A DNA stretch of 64,000 bases from NCBI RefSeq assembly GCF_000308515.1, contig NZ_BAFV01000015.1, positions 124,001-188,000 of the forward strand, given 5' to 3'. Positions 17,260 through 26,887 of this stretch are shown piece after piece. How positions within the stretch are numbered: the first letter of the stretch is position 1; the number at the start of each line of letters is the position of its first letter. The notes below the pieces were generated by a model. It was not told the origin of the DNA and did no database searches. It worked only from the letters and a program-made list of their open reading frames with translations. The position numbers were made by a program, and so were the translations under genes. Origin of the DNA: Nocardia carnea NBRC 14403. GTDB taxonomy: Bacteria; Actinomycetota; Actinomycetes; Mycobacteriales; Mycobacteriaceae.

Positions 17260-19071
17260 TCAGCCCAGCGCGACCGAGGTGCCGAGCGAGAACGGGAAAT
17301 CGCGGAAGGTCATACTCGCCGGCACCGATCCGGCAGGCACCTCGTACACCAGATGTGTCCCCAGCGATTCCCCCGGTTGCAGCGTGCGCGGGGCGGCGGC
17401 GGTGGCGGCACGCTGCGCCGTGGCCGTCACGTCCGGGCCGAACTTGCCGCCGGCCGTATCGTGCAGTTCCTGACCCAGCGGGGTGTAGGTCTTGGGCTCG
17501 CGCGCGATATTGCGGACGGTGAAACTCACCACCACGAACATGCCCTGGGCACGATCGAAACCGATGGTGGGCACATCGGATTCCACATTCCGCACAACGA
17601 ACTCGAAGCTGCCGTCGCGGACCTCGGTCCCCGCGGACGCGGTGGGCCGGTCGTCGCCGGAGAAGAATTCGATCGATCCCACGCCTTTCACCAGCGCCGC
17701 CATACAGCCGCCGATCAGGAGCAGCGGTATCACGACCAGCACGATCAACCACAGCACCAGCCTGCGCAAGCGGCTCTTCCGTCGCCGGGGCCGGGTAGCC
17801 GGCCGGGCCCGGGGCGTACGCCGCGCGGGCGGTGCAGGGGGGCGGGGTGCCGGGCGGGCCGGGACGACCGGCCGGACTGCATGGGCTGTATCGCCACCGC
17901 GCGGCGCTCCGCCGGGGGCATGGCCCGTTTCCAGCCGGGTGTACGCGCGGGTCGGTGGATGGCCGGGCCCGGCGGCTCCGTGGGCGGCACCGGCCGCGGC
18001 GAGACCGGTGTAGGGACGGGTCCCCGCGGGCGGAGCGGCCGCCTCGTACCGGCGCGTGCCCGCCGGTTCCGCACCGGGCTCGTATCGGCGGGTGCTCGGG
18101 CCGGGAGTCCCCGCAGGCGCCGCGGTCTCGTATCGGCGGGTGGCGGGCCGGTCCGGCGCTTCGTATCGGCGGGTGCCCGCCGGGCCCGCGTCGAGTTCGT
18201 AGCGATGCAGGCCCGGGTGTTCGGCAGGCGCGGGCGTGGCGGACGGGCTCGGGTGGCCCAGTGCCGCCGCGGCGGCCCGCGCGAAGTCCCCGGCCGATGC
18301 GAAGCGGTCCCCGGGCTGTTTTGCCAGAGCGCGGGCGATCACCGCGTCCAGCCGGTCGGGGATACCCGGCACCAGTGCCCGCACACTGGGTGGGGCGCTG
18401 GTGAGATGGTCGTGCATCTGCCGCGCCGGATCGGTATCACCGAACGGCCGGATACCGGCGAGGCATTCGAACAGCACACAGCCCAACGAATAGATATCCG
18501 CCCGGGCGTCGGTATCGCCGGTGAACCGTTCCGGTGCCATATACGCCCAGGTGCCCACCGCCAGACCCGATGCGGTCAACGCCGTACTGCCGGCGCCGTG
18601 TGCGATACCGAAATCGATCAGGTACACCAAGCCGTCGCGCCGGACGACGATATTGGACGGTTTCACATCCCGGTGCACCAAACCGGCCCGGTGCGCGGCA
18701 TCCAGCGCGGCCGCTGTCTGCGTGACGATATCGACGGCCCGCTCCGGTGTCAGCGCGCCCCGGTGCAGGATCCGGGACAGATCCTCACCCTCGACGTACT
18801 CCATCTCGATGAACAGCCGGCCGTCCAGCTCGCCGTGCGCGTGGATCGATACGAGATGCCGGTCGTCCAGGCGGGCGGCGAGTTCGGCTTCCCGCTCGAA
18901 CCGGCTCCGGTAGGTCGGGTCCGCCGCGAGTTCGGCGGGCAGCAATTTCAGCGCGACCTTCCGCCCGGGCCGTCCGCCTACGGGATCGGCGTGCGCCAGC
19001 CACACCTGGCCCATACCGCCCTGCCCGAGCAGGCGTTCGAGCCGGTAGGGGCCCAGTCGCTGCCCAGCCAT
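17260..19071 (-). CDS. transmembrane Ser/Thr protein kinase (PknB type)
   Basis: 603 residues from ATG 19071, 6 bases after AGGAAGG. Kinase domain residues about 9-275: G-Q-G-G-M-G-Q-V loop, Lys42 (V-A-L-K), H-R-D-V-K-P-S-N near 137, D-F-G, and activation loop T-A-S-G-x-x-V-G-T-x-A-Y-M-A-P-E. A disordered juxtamembrane linker follows with five R-Y-E/R-R-Y-E repeats and Arg/Pro runs. One transmembrane helix is at about 436-456. The C-terminal outer domain of about 140 residues (S-F-E-F-V-V-R-N, F-V-V-V-S-F-T-V-R-N) has the look of a DUF4352-type immunoglobulin-like sensor. Signal unknown. Confidence 0.93.
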   Translation of the reverse strand: MAGQRLGPYRLERLLGQGGMGQVWLAHADPVGGRPGRKVALKLLPAELAADPTYRSRFEREAELAARLDDRHLVSIHAHGELDGRLFIEMEYVEGEDLSRILHRGALTPERAVDIVTQTAAALDAAHRAGLVHRDVKPSNIVVRRDGLVYLIDFGIAHGAGSTALTASGLAVGTWAYMAPERFTGDTDARADIYSLGCVLFECLAGIRPFGDTDPARQMHDHLTSAPPSVRALVPGIPDRLDAVIARALAKQPGDRFASAGDFARAAAAALGHPSPSATPAPAEHPGLHRYELDAGPAGTRRYEAPDRPATRRYETAAPAGTPGPSTRRYEPGAEPAGTRRYEAAAPPAGTRPYTGLAAAGAAHGAAGPGHPPTRAYTRLETGHAPGGAPRGGDTAHAVRPVVPARPAPRPPAPPARRTPRARPATRPRRRKSRLRRLVLWLIVLVVIPLLLIGGCMAALVKGVGSIEFFSGDDRPTASAGTEVRDGSFEFVVRNVESDVPTIGFDRAQGMFVVVSFTVRNIAREPKTYTPLGQELHDTAGGKFGPDVTATAQRAATAAAPRTLQPGESLGTHLVYEVPAGSVPASMTFRDFPFSLGTSVALG

Positions 19072-19439
19072 GCCCATCCTTCCTCTCACCGTCGCGCCGC
19101 GGATCCCGGCGGGCGCGGTGGACCCGGGGACCTACGGCGCCCGGACTGTACTCCGACCCTAATGGTGGCCCCCACCCCGCACAGAGTGACCGGCGGCCCC
19201 GAGAGCGCCGTGCCGCATATGCGCTGTGCCCGAACAGCGGGAGAACCTGCATGCGTGGTCCGGTGCCGCCCGGGTTGCGCTCTCGGCGAGTACGGCGGGG
19301 CTCACGTGTGTGCGGCAGCGACTGGATCCGGAAGCATCCTGCCCTGGCGATCCAGGTCGAGCAGGGCAGTACCGGTGGCCCAGGTGCCTTGTTCCCGGGG
19401 CCCGCCGCGGCGTAGCGGACCGTGTGCCAGGGTGAGCGC
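19072..19439. other. divergent intergenic region without a recognised gene
   Basis: 368 bases between the kinase gene (leftward) and the GNAT-like gene (rightward). No frame with a good start and no long hairpin was seen. Promoters for both neighbours must lie here, but none is clear enough to mark. Confidence 0.5.
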
Positions 19440-19844
19440 ATGGAGCCGATCGAGATCAATGCGGGAGCGTGGTATCTGCGTGCGCTGCGGGCCGACGAAC
19501 GGATAGATGATCGGCCCGCGCTGCTGGAGGGCGGGATAACGGATCCGGAGTACGTGGCGAGGCGGAGTGCCCAATGGGCGGACGAGTCGAACTTTTCCTG
19601 GGCCGTGTGTGATCCGGTCACGGCGGAATTGGTCGCGGAGATCGTGGTTGCGCCGGGATCGGGTGGCAGCGCGCGTATATCCGGCTGGTCCAGGCCCGGC
19701 CGGAGTGCTGCTCTGGAGGCCGGGATGGGTGCGGTACATCGGTTCGTGCAGGGCGCACTCGGGTTACGGCTCGAACCGGCCGAGGAGCCGGTGGGCACGA
19801 AATTCGCATCCGGCGCCCCTGCCGCCGGTGGCCCGCCGAACTGA
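19440..19844 (+). CDS. small GNAT-like protein
   Basis: 134 residues from ATG 19440 with GGTGAG upstream. N-terminus (E-I-N-A-G-A-W-Y-L-R-A-L-R-A-D-E-R-I-D-D-R-P-A-L) and the F-S-W-A-V-C-D-P-x-T-x-E-L-V-A-E-I segment resemble an actinobacterial family usually annotated as acetyltransferase; the acetyl-CoA loop is not recognisable, so catalytic activity is doubtful. Convergent with lat. Confidence 0.62.
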   Translation: MEPIEINAGAWYLRALRADERIDDRPALLEGGITDPEYVARRSAQWADESNFSWAVCDPVTAELVAEIVVAPGSGGSARISGWSRPGRSAALEAGMGAVHRFVQGALGLRLEPAEEPVGTKFASGAPAAGGPPN

Positions 19845-19894
19845 TCGCCGCCACTGTGACCGAACCGGCGACCGGTATCAGCCGACCGGACCGC

Positions 19895-21247
19895 TCAGGC
19901 CGGGTCCCGCAGCACCCTGTCCAGCGCGGCGACCGCCGCTTCCAACTCCGCAGGTTCCACGGTCAGCGGTGGCCGAAAGCGGATGCCGCACGCTCCGGTG
20001 CCGACCATCAAGACGTGTTCCCGTTCGCGCAACGCGGTGAGCACCGCATCGCGGAAACCGGGATCGGGCAGGGTTATCGCGCATATCAGCCCCCGGCCGC
20101 GGGGGTGGGTGACCGCCGGATGCCGCTGAGCGAGTTCACGCAGTTGCGCCTGGAGATGTTCGCCGAGCGCCGCGGCGCGTTCGATCAGCCCGTCGCGTTC
20201 GACGACCTCGAGGATCCGCCCCGCCCGGACCATATCGGCCAGGTTGCCGCCCCAGGTGGAGTTGAGCCGGGACGAGACGGTGAAGACGTTATCGCTCACC
20301 TCGTCCACCCGGCCGCCGGCCATGATGCCGCAGACCTGGGTTTTCTTCCCGAACGCGACCACATCGGGTTGTAGCCCCAACTGCTGATAGGCCCAGGCGG
20401 TTCCGGTCGCGCCGGCCCCGGTTTGTACCTCGTCGAGGATGAACAGTGCATCGTTGGCGTGGCACATCCGCTGCATCGCCTGCAGGAACTGCGGCCGCAT
20501 ATGCCGGTCGCCGCCTTCGCCCTGGATGGGTTCGGCCAGGAAGCAGGCGATTCCGTTCGGACGTTCCGCGAAGGCGTGCGCGGCCTGTTCCAGCGCATGC
20601 TGTTCGGCGCGGTCGATATCGCCGGGTCCGCCGAGCCACGGGGTTTCGATCCGTGGCCAGTCGAAGGCCGGGAAACGTTCGGTCTTCACCGGGTCGGTGT
20701 TGGTGAGCGACAGTGTGTATCCGCTGCGGCCGTGGAACGCGCCGGTCAGGTGCAGGACACCGGACTCGCGGCCGGGCAGTGCTGTGCGGCCGTGTAATTC
20801 GTTGTGCCGGCTCTTCCAGTCGAACGCGGTTTTGAGCGCGTTCTCGACCGCGAGTGCACCACCGTCGACGAAGAACAGATGCGGTAGCCGAGGGTCGCCG
20901 AGTACCCGGGCGAAGGTGTCCACGAACCGGGCCATCTCGACGGTGTAGATATCGGAGTTGCTCGGTTTGTTGACCGCGGCCGTGATCAGTTCGTTCCGGA
21001 AGGCGGCGTCCCCGGCGAGCGCCGGATGGTTCATCCCGAGGGCGCTGGAGGCGAAGAACCCGAACATATCGAGGTAGTCGGTGCCGTCGCGGGCGTCCAC
21101 CAGGTGGCGGCCGTAGGAAGCGGGTATATCCAGTACCAGATCGAATCCGTCGGCGAGCATATGTGCCGACAGCGTCTCGTGGACGCGGGTCGCGGGGATG
21201 CGGTCGGTGTCACCGCCGGAGCCGGATCGTTCCAGTTCGATGGTCAC
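19895..21247 (-). CDS. lat: L-lysine 6-transaminase
   Basis: 450 residues of the class III PLP aminotransferases. Strong match in memory to mycobacterial Lat (Rv3290c): Y-L-D-M-F-x-F-x-A-S-S-A-L-G-M-N, N-K-P-S-N-S-D-x-Y, D-E-V-Q-T-G and the PLP-binding Lys in A-F-G-K-K-T-Q-V-C-G near residue 300. Transfers the epsilon amino group of lysine to 2-oxoglutarate, giving a semialdehyde that cyclises to piperideine-6-carboxylate. GTG start at 21247. lrpA lies directly upstream on the same strand and pcd, which takes the product, lies across the divergent promoter. Confidence 0.95.
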   Translation of the reverse strand: MTIELERSGSGGDTDRIPATRVHETLSAHMLADGFDLVLDIPASYGRHLVDARDGTDYLDMFGFFASSALGMNHPALAGDAAFRNELITAAVNKPSNSDIYTVEMARFVDTFARVLGDPRLPHLFFVDGGALAVENALKTAFDWKSRHNELHGRTALPGRESGVLHLTGAFHGRSGYTLSLTNTDPVKTERFPAFDWPRIETPWLGGPGDIDRAEQHALEQAAHAFAERPNGIACFLAEPIQGEGGDRHMRPQFLQAMQRMCHANDALFILDEVQTGAGATGTAWAYQQLGLQPDVVAFGKKTQVCGIMAGGRVDEVSDNVFTVSSRLNSTWGGNLADMVRAGRILEVVERDGLIERAAALGEHLQAQLRELAQRHPAVTHPRGRGLICAITLPDPGFRDAVLTALREREHVLMVGTGACGIRFRPPLTVEPAELEAAVAALDRVLRDPA

Positions 21248-21304
21248 AGTCTCGACGGTACGGGAGCCCGAATCGATATGCCGGGAAATTTTCCTGACGG
21301 AACC

Positions 21305-21325
21305 ATAACAAGAAGGATTTGTTAC
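21305..21325. promoter_or_regulatory. candidate Lrp-type operator upstream of lat
   Basis: ATAACAA (21305-21311) and TTGTTAC (21319-21325) form an inverted repeat (6 of 7 pairs) with a 7-base AT-biased spacer, in the 86 bases between lrpA and lat. Position fits regulation of lat by the adjacent Lrp/AsnC protein. Confidence 0.4.
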
Positions 21326-21333
21326 GTTATCAA

Positions 21334-21786
21334 CTACTTCTCATAGAACGTCTGCAGGATGATCGTGCTTCGGGTGCGGACATTGGCCGTCGCTCGGATC
21401 TGTTGCAGCAACTGCTCCAGATGCCGCGGGGAGGCCACCCGGACCAACAGCACATAACTCTCCTCGCCCGCCACCGAATGACAGGCCTCGATACCCGGCA
21501 CATGCTGCAGCAGCGCAGGCGCGTCATCGGGCTGAGACGGATCGAGAGGAGTGATCGCGACGAATGCCGACAACAACTGCCCCAGCGCCTCGGGATCCAC
21601 ATCGGCCGTGTAGCCCCGGATCACACCGCGCGCCTCGAGCCTGCGTACTCGCGACTGCACGGCGGATACCGAAAGGCTCGCCTTCTCGGCCAGATTCGAC
21701 AGTGTCGCCCGGCCGTCGGCCATCAGTTCCCGGATCAGCAGGCGATCGATCTCATCCAGGGTCGGTTTTGCCGGTGTTTCCGCCAT
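21334..21786 (-). CDS. lrpA: Lrp/AsnC family transcriptional regulator
   Basis: 150 residues: N-terminal winged helix (L-D-E-I-D-R-L-L-I-R-E-L-M-A-D-G-R-A-T-L-S-N-L-A) and C-terminal RAM ligand-binding domain with the V-x-G-E-E-S-Y-V-L-L-V-R-V core. Sits upstream of lat and divergent from pcd, the arrangement of the mycobacterial lrpA-lat locus, so lysine or a related amino acid is the likely effector. Confidence 0.9.
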   Translation of the reverse strand: MAETPAKPTLDEIDRLLIRELMADGRATLSNLAEKASLSVSAVQSRVRRLEARGVIRGYTADVDPEALGQLLSAFVAITPLDPSQPDDAPALLQHVPGIEACHSVAGEESYVLLVRVASPRHLEQLLQQIRATANVRTRSTIILQTFYEK

Positions 21787-21899
21787 CAGCGAAGGCTAAC
21801 GTAGCGGGCACACCGCCGGAACTGGAGTTGTGAACGTTCATTCTCCGGCCGTGCCATTCGCACAGCGTATTTCGTCCGGCCGAACCCGAGGAGTTCGCG

Positions 21900-23435
21900 A
21901 TGACCGAGATCGACAGCGAGACCCGAACCGTCCGGCTTGCCCACCGGGTACCCACTCTGCTGAATGCTCTGGGCATCGAACCACCACCCGCCGGTGAGAT
22001 GGCGGTACACAGCCCGATCACCGGCGAAGTGCTCGTCGAACTGCGGCCCGCGAGCCCCGCCGAGATCGACACCGCGATCGAGGAGTCCGCCGCGGCATTC
22101 CGCGATTGGCGCACCGTTCCGGCGCCGCAACGCGCGGCGGTGGTCCGGGAACTGGCCGTTCTCCTGCGGCGCTACCAGGACGAACTCGCCGAACTGGTCA
22201 CTCTCGAGGTGGGGAAGATCCCGGCCGAGGCGCGGGGCGAGGTCCAGGAGATGATCGATATCTGCGAATTCGCGGTGGGGTTGTCCCGGCAGCTCTACGG
22301 CTACACGATGGCCTCGGAACGGCCCGGCCACCGGCTCATGGAGACCTGGCATCCGCTGGGCGTGGCAGGGGTGATCTCGGCGTTCAACTTCCCCGTCGCG
22401 GTCTGGTCGTGGAATACCGCGGTCGCCCTCGTCTGTGGCGACACGGTGGTGTGGAAACCGTCGGATCGGACGCCGTTGACGGCACTGGCCTGTCATGCCC
22501 TGTTACGCCGGGCCGCCCACGCCACGGGGGCCGATCCGCGAATCCATCAGCTCGTACTCGGCACCGGTTCGGCCGGGGCACAACTGGTCGACGACGAACG
22601 GGTAGCGCTGGTCAGTGCCACGGGTTCGGTCGCGATGGGCCGCCAGGTGGGGCCGCGGGTGGCCGCGCGATTCGGCCGGTGCCTGCTCGAGCTGGGCGGA
22701 AACAACGCGGCCGTCGTCACCCCTTCGGCCGATCTGGACCTGGCGGTGCGCGGGATCGTTTTCGCGGCGGTCGGTACCGCGGGCCAGCGCTGTACGACCT
22801 TGCGCCGGCTGATCGTGCACACCGATATCGCGGACGAACTCATCAACCGGCTGGCCGGCGCCTATCGGCAACTGCGTATCGGTAATCCGCTCGACGCCGG
22901 TGTCCAGGTGGGCCCGCTCAGCGGCCCTGAAGCCTGGGAACGGATGCGCAACGCGATAGACCTGGCCCGCGCCGACGGCGGCGAACTGGTCTGCGGCGGG
23001 CACGAGGTCACGGTCGACGGGGCCGGGCCCGCGGCCCGCTACGCGCATCCGGCGATCGTCCGGATGCCGGACCAGACCGAAATCGTGCGCGAGGAAACCT
23101 TCGCCCCGATCCTCTACGTGCTCACCTACGACGATTTCGATACCGCCCTGGCATTGCACAACGGGGTGCCGCAGGGGCTGTCGTCGGCGATATTCACCAC
23201 CGATCAGCGCGAGGCCGAACGCTTCCTGGCCGCCGACGGGTCGGACTGCGGTATCGCCAACGTCAATATCGGCACCTCCGGCGCCGAGATCGGCGGTGCG
23301 TTCGGCGGCGAAAAACACACCGGTGGCGGCCGCGAATCCGGTTCGGACGCATGGAAGGCCTATATGCGCCGGGCCACCAACACGATCAACTACTCCAGCG
23401 ATCTACCGCTGGCCCAGGGTATCCGCTTCGACTGA
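21900..23435 (+). CDS. pcd: L-piperideine-6-carboxylate dehydrogenase (aldehyde dehydrogenase family)
   Basis: 511 residues. ALDH landmarks: F-N-F-P-V-A-V-W-S-W-N (oxyanion Asn), W-K-P-S-D (cofactor), L-E-L-G-G-N-N-A (general-base Glu) and catalytic Cys298 in A-G-Q-R-C-T-T. Oxidises the cyclised product of Lat to 2-aminoadipate with NAD(P)+. ATG start, GAGGAG about 7 bases upstream. Divergent from lrpA-lat, 113 bases apart, so one region controls the two steps of lysine degradation. Confidence 0.94.
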   Translation: MTEIDSETRTVRLAHRVPTLLNALGIEPPPAGEMAVHSPITGEVLVELRPASPAEIDTAIEESAAAFRDWRTVPAPQRAAVVRELAVLLRRYQDELAELVTLEVGKIPAEARGEVQEMIDICEFAVGLSRQLYGYTMASERPGHRLMETWHPLGVAGVISAFNFPVAVWSWNTAVALVCGDTVVWKPSDRTPLTALACHALLRRAAHATGADPRIHQLVLGTGSAGAQLVDDERVALVSATGSVAMGRQVGPRVAARFGRCLLELGGNNAAVVTPSADLDLAVRGIVFAAVGTAGQRCTTLRRLIVHTDIADELINRLAGAYRQLRIGNPLDAGVQVGPLSGPEAWERMRNAIDLARADGGELVCGGHEVTVDGAGPAARYAHPAIVRMPDQTEIVREETFAPILYVLTYDDFDTALALHNGVPQGLSSAIFTTDQREAERFLAADGSDCGIANVNIGTSGAEIGGAFGGEKHTGGGRESGSDAWKAYMRRATNTINYSSDLPLAQGIRFD

Positions 23436-23736
23436 CCATGTATCGGGGTCCGGCAGGAACCGCCGTTCGACGCGGGCATCCGCATCGAAGAGCACCCCGG
23501 CGGCCGGTTCACGCCGCGGACCGCCGGCAGTCCGTGGGCCCGATCAGGTCAGCCGGGAGCTGCCCGCTGCGGTCACGCCGCTCCCAGAGCTGAGCCCCGG
23601 GGTGTCCGGGCAAGGGAACGGGGCACGGACCGAACGGCCCACCGGTGGTGTCGGGGCCTCCGGCAGCACCACGGCCATGGCGCGTGGTCCGGACGATCGC
23701 CCGGACCGCATCGGCGCCTGCCGGATACGGTGGTCG
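23436..23736. other. intergenic stretch between convergent genes, nothing recognised
   Basis: 301 bases after pcd and before the 3' end of the patatin gene. Contains GC-rich short inverted repeats but no coding frame or clear terminator with a T-tract that I can support. Confidence 0.45.
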
Positions 23737-24681
23737 TCAGCTGGGCTCGGCGGCGAGGGGGCTCAGAGCAGCGAAGAAGTCGGCGACGGCGCGGCGGCCG
23801 ATCTCCATTCCGCGGGCGAGCACTCCCGGGTCGGTTTCGACGCTGCTGATATCCGGTGACCCGGCGGGCGGGTGGATCTGATGCGCCGCGGTGCCCATGC
23901 CCGCGATGACCCCGTCTTCGAGCGCCTGCTGGCCGGGACGTTGTTTCCAGGCCCGGTAGGCGCCGGGCGCGATGAACCGCATATAGGTGCCGCCGACGAG
24001 GTCGTGCAGCCGCGGCGGGGGTGGGCGGTGTTCGTCGGCGCGGCGGGTCCGCAGAATCAACGCGTGGGTCGCCCCGGCCTTCAAGGCACTGCGCAGCGGA
24101 ACGGTTTCCGAGAGCCCGCCGTCGAAGTATCGGTGTCCGCCCAGCGCGACCGGGGGACCCGCCAGCAGCGGCAGACCCGAGGATGCGCGTAGCGCCGTCT
24201 TCAACGTCGTCTTGTCGACGATGTAGGGGTGCAGATCCACCGGCAGCCCCGTCTGGATATCGGTGGCGATGGGATGGAAGGTGGTCTCGTTCGCCAGGAT
24301 CGCCGGGAAATCCATCGGATGCAGGCCGTCGTAGACCTTGTGCACGAGATAGTTCAGGTCGAAGGCGGGCCGGCCCCGCAGCATCCGCGCCGGGTCGATC
24401 GCCCGGCGCATGATCGCGGCGTCGGTCCAGGCCTGCAACCCGCGACCCGCTCGCCCGCACAGCAGCCAGGCCGCGTTGATGGCGCCCGCCGAAGTGCCGT
24501 AGACGGCATCGAATATCCGGGCGAGCCCGAGATCCTCCAGGGCGTGCACCATCCCGCTGGAGTACACGCCGCGGCTGCCGCCGCCCTCGACCACGAGCAC
24601 CAGCCGATGGCCGTCGGATCGGCTCGAGGATGCGAAACGGCCGCGGATCACCTCCGCGACCGTCGGTAATGCTGCGCTCAC
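23737..24681 (-). CDS. patatin-like phospholipase
   Basis: 314 residues from GTG 24681; the frame extends upstream to 24747, so up to 22 extra residues are possible. Oxyanion motif G-G-G-S-R-G, nucleophile motif G-T-S-A-G and the dyad Asp in D-G-G-L-S-E-T are all present, so an active Ser-Asp lipid acyl hydrolase is expected. No signal peptide. Upstream of it (leftward transcription) lies the 3' end of accA3, 144 bases away. Confidence 0.9.
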   Translation of the reverse strand: MSAALPTVAEVIRGRFASSSRSDGHRLVLVVEGGGSRGVYSSGMVHALEDLGLARIFDAVYGTSAGAINAAWLLCGRAGRGLQAWTDAAIMRRAIDPARMLRGRPAFDLNYLVHKVYDGLHPMDFPAILANETTFHPIATDIQTGLPVDLHPYIVDKTTLKTALRASSGLPLLAGPPVALGGHRYFDGGLSETVPLRSALKAGATHALILRTRRADEHRPPPPRLHDLVGGTYMRFIAPGAYRAWKQRPGQQALEDGVIAGMGTAAHQIHPPAGSPDISSVETDPGVLARGMEIGRRAVADFFAALSPLAAEPS

Positions 24682-24825
24682 CAGGTCACCATACGCCGGA
24701 GCGGGTGCGTGATCTCGACCACGCACCCGCTCCGCGACACTGTGCATCCAGTGTTGGCCCGGCTGTCGGCGTACCGTCGCTCACCCGTTCGCGGTGAACC
24801 CGCGGGGGCGACGACGGCGTCCGGC

Positions 24826-26613
24826 CTACTTGATCTCGGCGAGCACCGTGCCCTGGGTGATCGCGGCGCCGGCCGCCACATTCAGGCCGGTGACCACACC
24901 GGCCTTGTGCGCGTTCACCGGATTCTCCATCTTCATGGCCTCGAGTACCGCGATCAGATCGCCGGCCTCGACCGACTGCCCTTCCTCGACGGCGACCTTC
25001 ACGACGGTGCCCTGCATCGGCGCGGTGACCGCGTCACCGGAGGCGGCACCGCCGCCCGCGCCGCCACGCTTACGCGGCTTCGGCTTCTTACGTACCGCAC
25101 CGCCGGCCGCGGGGGCACCCGAACCGATCGAGAACTGGCCCGGCAGCGAGACCTCGACGCGGCGGCCGCCGACCTCGACCACGACCTTCTGCCGCGGTTC
25201 GTCGTCCTCGTCGGCGGGGGCGCCGCCGGTGAACGGCTCGACGGTGTTCTTCCACTCCGTCTCGATCCACTTGGTGTAGACGTCGAACGATTCGCCATTG
25301 CCGACGAAGGCGGGATCCTCCACGATCGCCCGGTGGAACGGGATCACCGTGGCCAGGCCCTCCACATGGAATTCGGCCAGTGCGCGCCGCGCCCGCTCCA
25401 GCGCCTGGGTCCGGTTCTCACCGGTGACGACGAGCTTGGCCAGCATGGAATCGAACTGGCCGCCGATCACGCTGCCGGCCACCACGCCGGAGTCCACGCG
25501 CACACCCGGGCCGGTCGGCTCGGAGTACGCGGTGACGGGGCCGGGGGCGGGCAGGAAGCCGCGGCCCGCGTCCTCGCCGTTGATCCGGAATTCGAAGGAG
25601 TGCCCGCGCGGGGCCGGATCCTCGGTGAGTTCCAGCTTCTCGCCGTTGGCGATCCGGAACTGCTGGCGGACCAGGTCCAGGCCGGAGGTCTCCTCGGTGA
25701 CCGGGTGCTCGACCTGCAGGCGGGTGTTCACCTCGAGGAACGAGACGGTATCGCCCTGCACCAGGTATTCGACGGTGCCGGCGCCGTAGTAACCGGCTTC
25801 CTTGCAGATCCGCTTGGCGGAGGCGTGGATCTCGGCGCGCACCTCATCGCTCAGGAACGGGGCGGGGGCCTCTTCGACCAGCTTCTGGAAGCGGCGCTGC
25901 AGCGAGCAGTCGCGGGTACCGGCGACGATCACATTGCCGTGCTTATCGGCGATCACCTGCGCCTCGACGTGGCGGGCCTTGTCCAGGTACTGCTCGACGA
26001 AGCATTCCCCGCGGCCGAACGCAGCGACCGCTTCACGGGTGGCCGATTCGAACAGTTCGGGAATCTCCTCGATGGTGTGCGCGACCTTCATACCGCGACC
26101 GCCACCACCGAACGCGGCCTTGATCGCGACCGGTACGCCGTACTTCTTCGCGAACTCCACGACCTCGGTCGCATCCTTGACCGGATCCTTGGTGCCCGCC
26201 GCCATCGGCGCCTTCGCGCGCTCGGCGATATGCCGGGCGGTGACCTTGTCGCCGAGGTCGCGGATGGACTGCGGGGAAGGCCCGATCCAGATCAGCCCGG
26301 CGTCGAGGACGGCCTGGGCGAAGTCGGCATTCTCGGAGAGGAAGCCGTAACCGGGGTGGATGGCATCCGCGCCGGACTTGGCCGCGGCATCGAGGATCTT
26401 GTCGAAGACCAGATACGACTCGGCCGAGGTCTGCCCGCCCAGGGCGAACGCTTCGTCGGCGAGCTTGACGAAGGGCGCGTCGGCATCGGGTTCTGCGTAA
26501 ACCGCGACACTGCCGAGACCGGCGTCCTTGGCCGCCCGGATAACGCGCACGGCAATCTCGCCTCGGTTAGCTACGAGTACCTTCGTGATCCGCGCGCTGG
26601 CATGGCTGGGCAC
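24826..26613 (-). CDS. accA3: acyl-CoA carboxylase alpha subunit (biotin carboxylase + BCCP)
   Basis: 595 residues from GTG 26613, preceded at 5 bases by AGGAGG. Biotin carboxylase domain occupies residues 1-450 ([11 protein letters not shown] at the start; [11 protein letters not shown] loop; [10 protein letters not shown]). A linker rich in Lys/Pro/Gly leads to the biotinyl domain with E-A-M-K-M-E-N, biotin on Lys561, 35 residues from the C-terminus as usual. Partner of the AccD5/AccE5 subunits encoded 3 kb away; supplies malonyl- and methylmalonyl-CoA for fatty and mycolic acid synthesis. Confidence 0.96.
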   Translation of the reverse strand: MPSHASARITKVLVANRGEIAVRVIRAAKDAGLGSVAVYAEPDADAPFVKLADEAFALGGQTSAESYLVFDKILDAAAKSGADAIHPGYGFLSENADFAQAVLDAGLIWIGPSPQSIRDLGDKVTARHIAERAKAPMAAGTKDPVKDATEVVEFAKKYGVPVAIKAAFGGGGRGMKVAHTIEEIPELFESATREAVAAFGRGECFVEQYLDKARHVEAQVIADKHGNVIVAGTRDCSLQRRFQKLVEEAPAPFLSDEVRAEIHASAKRICKEAGYYGAGTVEYLVQGDTVSFLEVNTRLQVEHPVTEETSGLDLVRQQFRIANGEKLELTEDPAPRGHSFEFRINGEDAGRGFLPAPGPVTAYSEPTGPGVRVDSGVVAGSVIGGQFDSMLAKLVVTGENRTQALERARRALAEFHVEGLATVIPFHRAIVEDPAFVGNGESFDVYTKWIETEWKNTVEPFTGGAPADEDDEPRQKVVVEVGGRRVEVSLPGQFSIGSGAPAAGGAVRKKPKPRKRGGAGGGAASGDAVTAPMQGTVVKVAVEEGQSVEAGDLIAVLEAMKMENPVNAHKAGVVTGLNVAAGAAITQGTVLAEIK

Positions 26614-26794
26614 TGAGCCTCCTGTTGCAATCTCTTTGGTCGCTGTGCGGGATGGGCCGCGCCTCGGCTCCGCTCCCGCGGATCGGGGTCCGCCGGTCCG
26701 CAAATCGGGTCGGATCGCTTCGTGGGCTCCGCTTCCGTGGGTTCGGATCCGCTACGCGGGCTCCGCGCCCGGTCGACATGTATGTCTCCGGGCG

Positions 26795-26800
26795 AGTGTA
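26795..26800 (-). promoter_or_regulatory. possible -10 element for accA3
   Basis: Reads TACACT on the minus strand, 180 bases upstream of the accA3 GTG. No good -35 at standard spacing. The intervening leader has three GGCTCCGC repeats (26666, 26725, 26759). Confidence 0.25.
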
Positions 26801-26887
26801 GGCAGTCTGCCAACAATGCGGGAACTCGGATAGCCCTACTGAGTAGTAGGGGGGTAGATCACAGTGCCCGCGGCGCGGGCGTTTCGA

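Noticed and set aside
16828..19506. 892-codon open frame on the plus strand
   Set aside because: Lies opposite the well-defined kinase gene; translation is Arg/Gly/Pro-rich without domains. Only its first part overlaps the phosphatase remnant.
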